Positions 9,060-16,936 of a stretch of 64,000 nucleotides of DNA are shown piece by piece. The notes below the pieces were generated by a model. The model was given only the letters and a program-made list of their open reading frames with translations. It was not told the origin of the DNA and did not search any database. Within the stretch, counting starts at the first letter, position 1, and each line of letters begins with the position of its first letter. The stretch is from Candidatus Aalborgicola defluviihabitans (lineage in GTDB: Bacteria > Pseudomonadota > Gammaproteobacteria > Burkholderiales > Burkholderiaceae_C). Made by a program: the position numbers and the translations under genes. The stretch lies in contig JADIXX010000001.1 of the NCBI GenBank assembly GCA_016705575.1, forward strand, positions 1,017,501-1,081,500. The letters run 5' to 3'.

Positions 9060-9203
9060 TCAGTCCTGCTCGAAAGGCAGGTTGGCGGCTTCCGAGAAGT
9101 CGGATGCGCGCCGCTTGGACCACGCCCACCACACAATGCCGATAAACGTAACAAAGCTGGTCACAGTAGCTAGCGACCGCAGGGTGTTGACATCAAAGTC
9201 CAT
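9060..9203 (-). CDS. ccoQ: cbb3-type oxidase small subunit CcoQ
   Basis: A 47-residue single-helix membrane peptide (opens MDFDVNTLRSLATVTSFVTF and includes GIVWWAWSKRR) between ccoO and ccoP. CcoQ stabilises the core oxidase complex. The W-W-A-W-S segment followed by basic residues is the usual CcoQ pattern, and the position in a ccoN-O-Q-P order is diagnostic. The start ATG has AAGGAG upstream. The reading frame was found by hand because it is so short. Confidence 0.93.
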   Translation of the reverse strand: MDFDVNTLRSLATVTSFVTFIGIVWWAWSKRRASDFSEAANLPFEQD

Positions 9204-9220
9204 ATTCAACTCCTTGGTGT

Positions 9221-9847
9221 TTACTTGAGTGCCAGACCCAGGACCTGCAGATAGGCAACCAGGGCTTCGAGTTCAGTCTTGCCCTTGACGTCTTCCACGG
9301 CCTTGTTGATTTGCTCGTCGGTATAGGGAACGCCCACGACGCGCAGCGCCTTCATGTGGGTCGGCATGACATCGGCATCCGCCGGGGTCTTTTCCAGCCA
9401 GGGGTAGGCAGGCATGTTGGATTCCGGAACGACGTCACGTGGATTGTTCAAGTGGGTGTGGTGCCATTCATCGCTGTACTTGCCGCCCACGCGGGCCAGA
9501 TCCGGGCCGGTACGTTTGCTGCCCCACTGAAACGGGTGGTCGTACACCGACTCGCCCGCCACAGAATAGTGACCGTAACGCAGGGTTTCAGCACGGAAGG
9601 GGCGAATCATTTGCGAGTGGCAGTTGTAGCAACCTTCACGTACATAGATGTCACGACCAGCCAATTGCAGCGCGGTATAGGGTAGGACACCCTTGATCGG
9701 CTCTGTGGTGGACTTCTGGAAGAACAGCGGAACGATTTCCACCATGCCGCCTACCAGCAACACCACCAAAATGAGAACGATCATCAAGAAGTTGTTCGTC
9801 TCAATGGCTTCATGTGACAGCCCGGATTTTGTATTTTGATTTGCCAT
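9221..9847 (-). CDS. ccoO: cbb3-type cytochrome c oxidase subunit II (monohaem CcoO)
   Basis: A 208-residue membrane-anchored cytochrome c. One N-terminal transmembrane helix (MIVLILVVLLVGGMVEIVPL) precedes a haem domain with CYNCHSQMIRPF, a signature of CcoO. A later Met-containing segment (ESNMPAYPWL) would give the axial ligand. It takes electrons from CcoP and passes them to CcoN. Length is as usual. It follows ccoN by 12 bases. Confidence 0.96.
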   Translation of the reverse strand: MANQNTKSGLSHEAIETNNFLMIVLILVVLLVGGMVEIVPLFFQKSTTEPIKGVLPYTALQLAGRDIYVREGCYNCHSQMIRPFRAETLRYGHYSVAGESVYDHPFQWGSKRTGPDLARVGGKYSDEWHHTHLNNPRDVVPESNMPAYPWLEKTPADADVMPTHMKALRVVGVPYTDEQINKAVEDVKGKTELEALVAYLQVLGLALK

Positions 9848-9859
9848 GTTGATACCCTT

Positions 9860-11296
9860 TTATGCGTGTGCAGCAACGGCTGGAATGGTGACGTTCACCG
9901 CACGGCCGGCCGTAGCCGTCTTCAGCGTGTTCCACAGCATGATGATCATGCCGGACAAGTACAACAGACCACCACACAAACGCAGAACGTAGAACGGATA
10001 GGTAGCCTTTACCGATTCAACAAAGGTATAGGTCAGTGTGCCGTCCGCATTGATAGCGCGCCACATCAGGCCCTGCATCACACCGGCAATCCACATGGCA
10101 GCGATATAGATCACGATACCGATGGTTGCGGTCCAGAAGTGGACTTCAATGGCCTTGACGCTGTGCATTTGCTTCTGGCCGAACAGCCTGGGAATCAGGT
10201 AGTACATGGAACCCATGGTCACCAGACCCACCCAGCCCAGAGCGCCCGAGTGCACGTGGCCCACGGTCCAGTCGGTGTAGTGGCTCAAGGCATTGACCGT
10301 CTTGATGGACATCATGGGGCCTTCGAAAGTGGACATGCCGTAGAACGACAGCGACACGATCAGGAAGCGCAGGATGGGGTCATCGCGCAGCTTGTGCCAG
10401 GCACCCGACAGGGTCATGATGCCGTTGATCATGCCGCCCCAGCTGGGAGCCAGAAGAATCAGGGAGAACACCATGCCAACGGACTGGGTCCAGTCAGGCA
10501 ACGCGGTGTAATGCAGGTGGTGAGGGCCCGCCCACATGTAGGTAAAGATCAGCGCCCAGAAGTGAACGATGGACAGACGGTAGCTATAGACAGGACGGCC
10601 TGCCTGCTTGGGAATGAAGTAGTACATCATGCCCAGGAAGCCGGCGGTCAGGAAGAAACCCACCGCATTGTGGCCGTACCACCATTGCACCATGGCATCC
10701 TGCACACCGGCATAGGCCGAGTAGGACTTCATGAAACCGGCGGGAATAGCGGCGCTGTTGACCAAGTGCAGAATAGCCACAGCAAGAATGAACGCGCCAA
10801 AGAACCAGTTGGCGACGTAAATGTGCTTGACCTTGCGGGTACCGATGGTGCCGAAGAAAACGATGGCAAATGACACCCAAACAAAGGTGATCAAAATGTC
10901 GATGGGCCACTCCAGCTCAGCGTACTCTTTAGCCTGGGTGAAACCCAGCGGCAAAGAAACAACTGCCGACAGAATCACCAGCTGCCAGCCCCAAAAGGTA
11001 AAGGCAGAGAGCTTGTCACCAAACAGGCGAACCTGGCAGGTACGCTGCACCACGTAGTAGGCCGCAGCGAACAAGCCGCAACCACCAAACGCAAAAATCA
11101 CGGCATTGGTGTGCAACGGGCGCAGTCGTCCATACGAAAGCCATGGAATACCGAAGTTCAGTTCAGGCCAAGCGAGCTGGGCGGCGATGATGACGCCAAC
11201 CAACATGCCGACCACGCCCCAAACCACCGTCATGATGGCAAACTGCCGCACAACGGTATCGTTGTATACAGTTTGTTGTTGATTTGCAAATGCCAT
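9860..11296 (-). CDS. ccoN: cbb3-type cytochrome c oxidase catalytic subunit I CcoN
   Basis: A 478-residue, twelve-helix haem-copper oxidase subunit that reduces oxygen to water at the haem b3-CuB site with high oxygen affinity and pumps protons. Likely metal ligands are visible in RPLHTNAVIF (H62, low-spin haem), WWYGHNAVGFF (CuB His), GPHHLHYT (two further CuB His) and TVGHVHSGALGW (haem b3 and b His). Length is typical. An FNR site (11357-11370) lies 61 bases upstream of the ATG, as expected for low-oxygen induction. It is the first gene of ccoNOQPGH. Confidence 0.97.
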   Translation of the reverse strand: MAFANQQQTVYNDTVVRQFAIMTVVWGVVGMLVGVIIAAQLAWPELNFGIPWLSYGRLRPLHTNAVIFAFGGCGLFAAAYYVVQRTCQVRLFGDKLSAFTFWGWQLVILSAVVSLPLGFTQAKEYAELEWPIDILITFVWVSFAIVFFGTIGTRKVKHIYVANWFFGAFILAVAILHLVNSAAIPAGFMKSYSAYAGVQDAMVQWWYGHNAVGFFLTAGFLGMMYYFIPKQAGRPVYSYRLSIVHFWALIFTYMWAGPHHLHYTALPDWTQSVGMVFSLILLAPSWGGMINGIMTLSGAWHKLRDDPILRFLIVSLSFYGMSTFEGPMMSIKTVNALSHYTDWTVGHVHSGALGWVGLVTMGSMYYLIPRLFGQKQMHSVKAIEVHFWTATIGIVIYIAAMWIAGVMQGLMWRAINADGTLTYTFVESVKATYPFYVLRLCGGLLYLSGMIIMLWNTLKTATAGRAVNVTIPAVAAHA

Positions 11297-11356
11297 TTTT
11301 ACCTCTTCTCTTATTAAATCTAGTGCGAAGTGTCCACGCCAAAACGGTCAATCGGG

Positions 11357-11370
11357 TTGATCAATGTCAA
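11357..11370. promoter_or_regulatory. FNR-type binding site upstream of ccoN
   Basis: TTGATCAATGTCAA fits TTGAY-N4-RTCAA. It lies in the 100-base gap between ccoS and ccoN, at a distance from the ccoN start that suits a class II FNR-activated promoter. Confidence 0.82.
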
Positions 11371-11376
11371 AGCCTG

Positions 11377-11411
11377 CTGAAAGTTCTTAATATTAATTAA
11401 GAATCTTTCAG
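11377..11411 (-). terminator. AT-rich palindrome at the ccoS stop
   Basis: An imperfect inverted repeat, arms CTGAAAGTTCTTAAT and TTAAGAATCTTTCAG, spans the ccoS stop codon. It could fold into a hairpin that ends or slows the ccoIS transcript before the separate ccoN promoter. There is no T-run, so it may instead be an operator or an RNA-processing site. Confidence 0.4.
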
Positions 11412-11534
11412 TATCCTTTCACCTTCGGCCTCAATATCCTCGAACTGCCCCCTGTTGATGGCCCACCACAGACCGCCCAATATAAAAAATACCAGGACAA
11501 CAGATAGCGGAATCAACAAATACAGAATATCCAT
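11397..11534 (-). CDS. ccoS: cbb3-type oxidase assembly protein CcoS
   Basis: A 45-residue membrane peptide with one helix (LYLLIPLSVVLVFFILGGLW) followed by WAINRGQFEDIEAEGERIL, the CcoS signature with the conserved GQF-D/E segment. CcoS is needed to insert haem and copper into the oxidase. Its ATG overlaps the ccoI stop by one base (TGATG), so the two are translationally coupled. The gene is short and was found by hand. Its last codons lie in the palindrome at 11377-11411. Confidence 0.93.
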   Translation of the reverse strand: MDILYLLIPLSVVLVFFILGGLWWAINRGQFEDIEAEGERILKDS

Positions 11535-13933
11535 CACAAAACCTTTTTAAGGGATGGGGCGCGGGCCAACCGCAAGGCATTGAGCACCACCAGCAAAGAA
11601 CTGGTCGCCATGCCCAAGCCAGCCAGCCAGGCAGGCAACAATCCCACCACGGCCAACGGCACGCAGGCCGCGTTGTACAGCAACGCCCACCATAGATTTT
11701 GCCGTACGATCGACATGGTCCTGCGGGAAAGCGCCAGTGCCTGTACAACACTCATCAGTTGCTCGCCCAAAATCACAAAGTCAGCCTTGGACTGCGCCAA
11801 GGGGACGGAACGTCCAAAGGTGAAGGAAACGTCAGCTCCGGCCAGCACCGGCCCGTCGTTGAGCCCATCGCCTACCATGGCCACGTGGTGTCCCTGTGAC
11901 TGCAAAGTTCGCATGAAAACCAATTTATCATCCGGAGAACAGCCCCCTTGCGCATGCACAATGCCAGCCTGAGCCGCCACCCGTGCCACAGAATCAACGG
12001 TATCGCCAGAGAGCATATGCACCGCCACCCCATTTGCAGCCAAGGCCGCCACCGCTGCTGCGGCCTCAAGACGCAGGTCTTCTATCAGCTCAAAGGTGGC
12101 GAACCAGCCTTTTTCATCTGCCAAATAGGCACTTAAGCCGGCAACACCCACTTGCTGCACCTCAACGCCACAAAAGCGTGCAGAACCCAGCCGCAAGCTA
12201 ACAGTGCCGTCACTACCGGAATGTCGGCTGTTCCGTGCTTGCCCGCTAACACCCTGCCCCGAATGTTCGGTTACGGCAGCGCATTCCCAAGGGTTGCTGG
12301 CCCCAACGCCACCCGATTTAGTCTGAGCGTGGGCTTGCGCTACCGCCAGCGCACGCGAAACCGGATGCAGGGAATGGCAACCCAGTGCCGCCGCCATGGC
12401 CAACGCCTCTTCAGCTGACGCGCCAGGCCGCACCGTGACGGCGCCCAGCACCATGGCATCACGGGTTAGCGTGCCAGTCTTGTCAAAGACCAGCGTATCC
12501 ACACCAGCCAATGCTTCCAGCGCCTGCAGCCTGCGCACCAGCACACCGCCACGCGCCAAAGCACCTGCCGATGCCAGCATGGCTGCCGGTGTTGCCAGCG
12601 AAAGGGCACAGGGGCAGGTCACCACCAACACTGCAACAGCCACCATCAGGGCATGACCCGGATCACGGCCCCACCACCAGGCTCCCGCACCGGCGGCAGC
12701 CAGCAGCACACCGATCAAGAACGGTTTGGCCAAGCGGTCTGCCAGCATGGCACCAGCCGGTTTGGTGGCCGATGCGCTCTCCATGAGCGCCACAATCTCG
12801 GCAAACCGGGTGGCCTCGCCCGTGCGTTCCACACGCACTTGCACCGTGCTGCTAAGGTTGTGGCTGCCTGACAGCACCTGCGATCCCACCCCACGCGAGA
12901 GCGGATGCGATTCACCCGTGAGCAAAGCCTCATCCACCTGCGTTTCGCCACTGTGTACCGTGCCATCGGCAGCAAAGGTTTCGCCGGGGTGCACCCGCAG
13001 GACATCGCCCACCGCAACACGTCGCACGGCCACGCGCTCAAAACTGCCATCGGGCTGCATCCGCTCCACGCTGTCGGGCAGGCGGTTCATCAGGGCTTCC
13101 AGTGAACCAGCCGTGCGATCCCGCAAACGCAGCTCCAGCCAACGCCCCGTCAGCAGGAAAAAGACAAACATGGTCAGCGAGTCAAAATACACCTCATGGC
13201 CAAAAATCCCAGTGGGCTCAAAGGTTCCCGCTGTACTCATCGCAAAAGTGATGGCAATGCCCAGCGCCACCGGCAAATCCATGCTGACACGGGCTTGGGT
13301 GATGTCGCGCCAGGCGTTGCGGAAAAAAGGCCCGCACGAGAACAGCATCACCGGCAAGCTCAACACCCACGATGCCCAGCGCAGCAGTTGCTCCATCTCG
13401 CCCGACAGGTCGCCCGGCAAGGCCACATACGCCGGGTAGGCGTACATCATGACCTGCATCATGCACAGTCCTGCCACCAGCCAGCGCCACAGGGCTTGTC
13501 GGGTTTCCTGCTTGCGCCGTTCGCTGGCAAACGCGTCATTGGCTGGCACGGCGCGGTAGCCACTACCCTGCACCGCCTGCATCCAGGCCGACGGCAACAC
13601 GTGCTGGTCAGACCAGACCACCTTGGCGCGGTGGCTGGCGGCACCCACCTGGGCACTGATGACGCCGGGTATGCGGGTCAATGCATCTTCCACCGTCAGC
13701 GAGCAGGCCGCGCAGTGCATGCCCTCAATCACGACACTGGACTCCCAGCAATGCGGGCCACTTGTCGAGGGGCGACTAAAAGCACTCCACTCCTGTGGAT
13801 CGTCCAACAGGCGCAGGTCGTCTTCGGCGTGGGGTTTTAGGGTCGGGGGTACCTCCGCTGCAGTGGCTGCAATAGGTTCATTTGACGGCACATCCGCCGT
13901 GGTTGGCGCTGGCGCAAGTGCGATGGAGTGCAT
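11534..13933 (-). CDS. ccoI: Copper-transporting P1B-type ATPase CcoI (FixI)
   Basis: A 799-residue heavy-metal ATPase that delivers copper needed for the cbb3 CuB site. Domain order: N-terminal metal-binding domain with MHCAAC, membrane helices, actuator domain (LLTGES), the ion-site motif TCPCALSLATP, the phosphorylation site DKTGTLT, and the hinge GDGLNDGPVLAGADV. The N-terminal extension and the linkage with ccoS identify it as CcoI rather than a CopA detoxification pump. A small extra segment rich in Ser/Gly occurs in the nucleotide-binding domain near residues 545-575. An FNR site lies 37 bases upstream of the ATG. Confidence 0.95.
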   Translation of the reverse strand: MHSIALAPAPTTADVPSNEPIAATAAEVPPTLKPHAEDDLRLLDDPQEWSAFSRPSTSGPHCWESSVVIEGMHCAACSLTVEDALTRIPGVISAQVGAASHRAKVVWSDQHVLPSAWMQAVQGSGYRAVPANDAFASERRKQETRQALWRWLVAGLCMMQVMMYAYPAYVALPGDLSGEMEQLLRWASWVLSLPVMLFSCGPFFRNAWRDITQARVSMDLPVALGIAITFAMSTAGTFEPTGIFGHEVYFDSLTMFVFFLLTGRWLELRLRDRTAGSLEALMNRLPDSVERMQPDGSFERVAVRRVAVGDVLRVHPGETFAADGTVHSGETQVDEALLTGESHPLSRGVGSQVLSGSHNLSSTVQVRVERTGEATRFAEIVALMESASATKPAGAMLADRLAKPFLIGVLLAAAGAGAWWWGRDPGHALMVAVAVLVVTCPCALSLATPAAMLASAGALARGGVLVRRLQALEALAGVDTLVFDKTGTLTRDAMVLGAVTVRPGASAEEALAMAAALGCHSLHPVSRALAVAQAHAQTKSGGVGASNPWECAAVTEHSGQGVSGQARNSRHSGSDGTVSLRLGSARFCGVEVQQVGVAGLSAYLADEKGWFATFELIEDLRLEAAAAVAALAANGVAVHMLSGDTVDSVARVAAQAGIVHAQGGCSPDDKLVFMRTLQSQGHHVAMVGDGLNDGPVLAGADVSFTFGRSVPLAQSKADFVILGEQLMSVVQALALSRRTMSIVRQNLWWALLYNAACVPLAVVGLLPAWLAGLGMATSSLLVVLNALRLARAPSLKKVL

Positions 13934-13969
13934 GGACTAAGAGTGTGCAGGGTAAGTGTTGTCACGTGC

Positions 13970-13983
13970 TTGACTTAGATCAA
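13970..13983. promoter_or_regulatory. FNR-type binding site between ccoI and usp
   Basis: TTGACTTAGATCAA fits TTGAY-N4-RTCAA. It sits in the divergent 106-base region between ccoI (37 bases from its start) and the universal stress gene (57 bases from its start), so it could serve either or both. Confidence 0.82.
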
Positions 13984-14039
13984 GACAGTAGAACCGGTGT
14001 AGAGTAGCCTTAAGTGACACCTACTTCAAGGAGCAAACC

Positions 14040-14483
14040 ATGTACCAACGTATTTTAGTCGCCACCGATGGCTCTACCCTCTCCAAAAAGGCCGTCAAGG
14101 CCGCCATTGACCTGGCCGCGCTGTGCGGAGCCGAACTGGTTGCGCTCAAGATCGTGCCGCGCTACCCCCAAAGCTATTTTGAGGGTGGCATTGCACTGCA
14201 ACCAGACGAAGTACGCCGAGTGGAAGCCCAGTGGGCAGACGAAGGCCAAGCCGTTGTGGATGCTGTCAAAAAGGCTGCCTTGAGCAAAGGCGTCACGACC
14301 AAGGCATTGATCGTCAAGTCCGATGTGGTGTCCGACGCCCTCCTGGCCGCCGCCAAGAAGCACAAGTGCGACCTGATCGTGATGGCATCGCACGGCCGCA
14401 AGGGCATCAAGCGCCTGCTGCTGGGCAGCGAAACCCAGCACGTGCTGACCCACGGCAACGTTCCGGTTTTGATACTTAAGTAA
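14040..14483 (+). CDS. Universal stress protein, UspA family
   Basis: A 147-residue single-domain Usp. It begins MYQRILVATDGSTLSKKA, which is the usual first strand and loop with the nucleotide-contacting D-G-S. The C-terminal MASHGRKGIKRLLLGSETQ matches the ATP-binding glycine motif of the family. Its role is probably stress or low-oxygen survival; the latter is inferred from the FNR-like box 57 bases upstream and from the divergent ccoI. A clear AAGGAG ribosome site precedes the ATG. A palindromic repeat copy follows the stop. Confidence 0.9.
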   Translation: MYQRILVATDGSTLSKKAVKAAIDLAALCGAELVALKIVPRYPQSYFEGGIALQPDEVRRVEAQWADEGQAVVDAVKKAALSKGVTTKALIVKSDVVSDALLAAAKKHKCDLIVMASHGRKGIKRLLLGSETQHVLTHGNVPVLILK

Positions 14484-14500
14484 TAATTGGCAACAAAATT

Positions 14501-14550
14501 GGGCTGAAGCCCTCGCCAACTATACGTAATACGCTACAATTTATATAGCG
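14501..14550 (+). repeat. Dispersed double-hairpin repeat, copy 2
   Basis: GGGCTGAAGCCC, then CTCG, a spacer with TACGTAA and the hairpin CGCTA-N7-TATAGCG. It lies 17 bases after the usp stop and ahead of the convergent OPT gene end. It may serve as a terminator for one or both. Confidence 0.8.
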
Positions 14551-14628
14551 CATTCCATGCTGGCGCTGGGTCTTGTAGGTAGCGGGCGCTGTTTGCGGTT
14601 GGGCAGGCTCACGCCATAGGCTCCCAAC

Positions 14629-16614
14629 TCAGGCCTCCAATTGACGAGAGGCCTGTATCACCCAACGGTACAAAGCCGTTACCACGGTCGCCCCCAAAAC
14701 AGCCGCAATCGCCATGGTTTGGAATTCGCCAAGATTATTGACAATTGCCAATGGCTCACCATTGCCGGTTAGCACAATCAAGCCGGCCAGACCCACATTG
14801 AATAAACTTTCACCCACAATAAAACCGGACATCACCAGCACCGCGATGCGCTTGGCTGCTTCGCCCCAGGGTTTTGCATGGACGTAGCGCTCAAAAACAA
14901 ACCCCGCCACCGCGCCCAACACGACTGGCAACGTGACTGCGCTGGGCAGATAGATCGCCAAACCCACGCCAAGTGGCGGCAAGGTATAGCGCCCTTTACT
15001 GCCCGTTTTCAAAACGAAGTTAAAAACCACTAGCGCCAAGCCCAATGCCGCACCCCAAAAAACCAAATCCCAACGCAAATCACCACCGATGACGCCTTTG
15101 GCCAGCGTAGTAATCAGGGTTGCCTGCGGCGCGGCCAAGGGCGTACTGGAAATGGCGGTACTTGAAGTGGCACCGGCAAAGCCATAGGCTTGGTTCAACA
15201 ACTCCAGCACGGGAGGAATCACCAAAGAGCCTGCAAACACACCGATGACCAAAGCAACTTGCTGCTTCCAGGGCGTGGCGCCCACCAGTTGACCCGTTTT
15301 TAAATCTTGTAAATTGTCATTGCCTACCACCGCGACCGCCAACACCACCGTAGTGACAAACAAGGCAAACGCAACCAAGGCATGCGCGACTTCCGGCCCC
15401 ATGATGTGACGCCCAACGAGCCCTACGCTGAACGCTGCGCCCAAAATTGTCAAAATCGCAATGCCCGACACGGGAGAATTGGACGAGCCAATCAAGCCCG
15501 CCATATAGCCACACACAGCCGCTGCAAAAATACCTGCGATAACAATATACGCAATGCCCACCGCCACCAAAGGCGCCGCAATGCTATGTAAAACGCCGCC
15601 TTGCAAGAAATTCGCCAACAACCAACCCGCCGGTGCCATGGCCAATAACACGACCAAGCCCACCATGAATATCGGCAAATCTTGTTCGGTACGCGGCAAG
15701 GCCTCGCCACCTTCTTTAGCACGCCGTGCTGCATCCAATGCCGATTTCAAACCACCGATAACCGGCTTTGCCAAACCAATCAAGGTCACCAGCGCGGCTG
15801 CACCAATGGCGCCTGCACCGATCATGCGTACTTGCGAGCTCCATGCGCCTAGCGCTTGATCGGCTGCGCTCAGAGCACTTGGCACATCCGTACTGGAAAA
15901 CAGCGGTACCAACACGCCCCAAGCAATCGCCAAACCCGTCAGCATGGCGATACCAACAGTAATGCCCATCAAATGCCCAGCACCAAACAACGCCAAAGAA
16001 CTGGCGGCAGCAACGCCGGTTGCACCACTGCCCACTTTGAAATAGTGAGCCACTTCAGCCGCCAACAGTTTTGCGCCTGCACCCGCAGCAAACACGGCAG
16101 ATGCCGCGCTGCCCAAAATAACGGCCATCAAGCCGACTTTCCCTTCGCGGGCGCCTGCGCGGGAAGACGTGCCGACTTTCAATACTTCTGCGGCGGCGAC
16201 ACCTTCTGGGTAGGGCAGATCTGATTTTGATACCAGGGCACGGCGCAGCGGCACGGTGTACATCACACCCAGCACACCACCAATTGCACACGCCCCAAAG
16301 GTTGGCCAAAACGGAATATGGGTCCACCACCCAATCATCAACAAACCGGGTAAAACAAAAATCACCGAAGCCAACGTACCCGCTGCAGAGGCGATCGTTT
16401 GGACAATATTGTTTTCCTGTATGGACGCGTTTTTAAAGGCACTCAGCAACGCCATCGAAATAACGGCAGCTGGAATAGACGTGGCAAAAGTCAAGCCTAC
16501 TTTCAATCCCAAATAGACTTGCGCCGCAGTAAAAATCAGGGTGATTAATATTCCGAGAACAATGCCACGCAGTGTGATTTCATTCGGTTGGGGCGACTCA
16601 AGCATCCGTTTCAT
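14629..16614 (-). CDS. OPT family oligopeptide/metal-chelate transporter
   Basis: A large (661-residue) inner-membrane transporter with about 15 hydrophobic segments. The opening EITLRGIVLGILITLIFTAA and the next segment VYLGLKVGLTFATSIPAAV are typical of prokaryotic OPT proteins. Substrates of the family include small peptides, siderophores and metal chelates; which applies here cannot be told. The frame is open up to 16716, but the residues before the ATG at 16614 are not membrane-like and are poorly conserved in character, so I chose the ATG preceded by GAAGAA. Base use seems more AT-rich than its neighbours in places, which may reflect later acquisition. Confidence 0.87.
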   Translation of the reverse strand: MKRMLESPQPNEITLRGIVLGILITLIFTAAQVYLGLKVGLTFATSIPAAVISMALLSAFKNASIQENNIVQTIASAAGTLASVIFVLPGLLMIGWWTHIPFWPTFGACAIGGVLGVMYTVPLRRALVSKSDLPYPEGVAAAEVLKVGTSSRAGAREGKVGLMAVILGSAASAVFAAGAGAKLLAAEVAHYFKVGSGATGVAAASSLALFGAGHLMGITVGIAMLTGLAIAWGVLVPLFSSTDVPSALSAADQALGAWSSQVRMIGAGAIGAAALVTLIGLAKPVIGGLKSALDAARRAKEGGEALPRTEQDLPIFMVGLVVLLAMAPAGWLLANFLQGGVLHSIAAPLVAVGIAYIVIAGIFAAAVCGYMAGLIGSSNSPVSGIAILTILGAAFSVGLVGRHIMGPEVAHALVAFALFVTTVVLAVAVVGNDNLQDLKTGQLVGATPWKQQVALVIGVFAGSLVIPPVLELLNQAYGFAGATSSTAISSTPLAAPQATLITTLAKGVIGGDLRWDLVFWGAALGLALVVFNFVLKTGSKGRYTLPPLGVGLAIYLPSAVTLPVVLGAVAGFVFERYVHAKPWGEAAKRIAVLVMSGFIVGESLFNVGLAGLIVLTGNGEPLAIVNNLGEFQTMAIAAVLGATVVTALYRWVIQASRQLEA

Positions 16615-16936
16615 TTCTTCAAATCTTCTATGACAATCCGGCGTTGACGTTTTACGCTTTTGCACCATAACGGCGGTATTTTTTGGTTCCGCGTTGCATT
16701 CAATACGATGTGACACGCACCGGTCGGCACTTCATGTCCATGGTCTCAAGTATGACACTGGAAGTCACTCTGAAAAATATGGGTTTCCCCTGAGAGGGAA
16801 AGCTGAAACCTCAAAAAAAATTTCACTATTGCGTGTCAAACTACGCACCACACGCTTCCGGTTCCTGCGCCCTGTTGACGGGATGCTGGAACAATATAAT
16901 TTTTTTCGCCCCGCACACCTACTCCAGAGTCTGTCC
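16615..16936. other. Divergent intergenic region between OPT transporter and hydrolase
   Basis: This 322-base AT-richer stretch has no convincing gene. It holds an inverted repeat TTTCCC-CTGAGA-GGGAAA (about 16785-16802), which could be an operator or hairpin, and a TATAAT hexamer at 16895-16900 with TTGACG 14 bases upstream, a spacing shorter than a standard promoter allows. The hydrolase frame runs open through much of it, but no signal peptide or ribosome site supports translation there. Confidence 0.5.

Noticed and set aside
14629..16716. OPT transporter as a horizontally acquired island
   Set aside because: Base use seems somewhat different, but there are no mobile genes, tRNA site or flanking repeats that mark an island; the nearby 50-bp repeats occur all over the window.
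16780..16810. CTGAGA motif suggesting a TPP riboswitch
   Set aside because: The motif is only the loop of a small TTTCCC/GGGAAA repeat; the other conserved TPP riboswitch segments are absent and the adjacent genes are not thiamine genes.
16875..16900. TTGACG and TATAAT as a promoter for the lipoprotein hydrolase
   Set aside because: The spacing is 14 bases, too short for a standard sigma-70 promoter, so it is noted only as a weak possibility.
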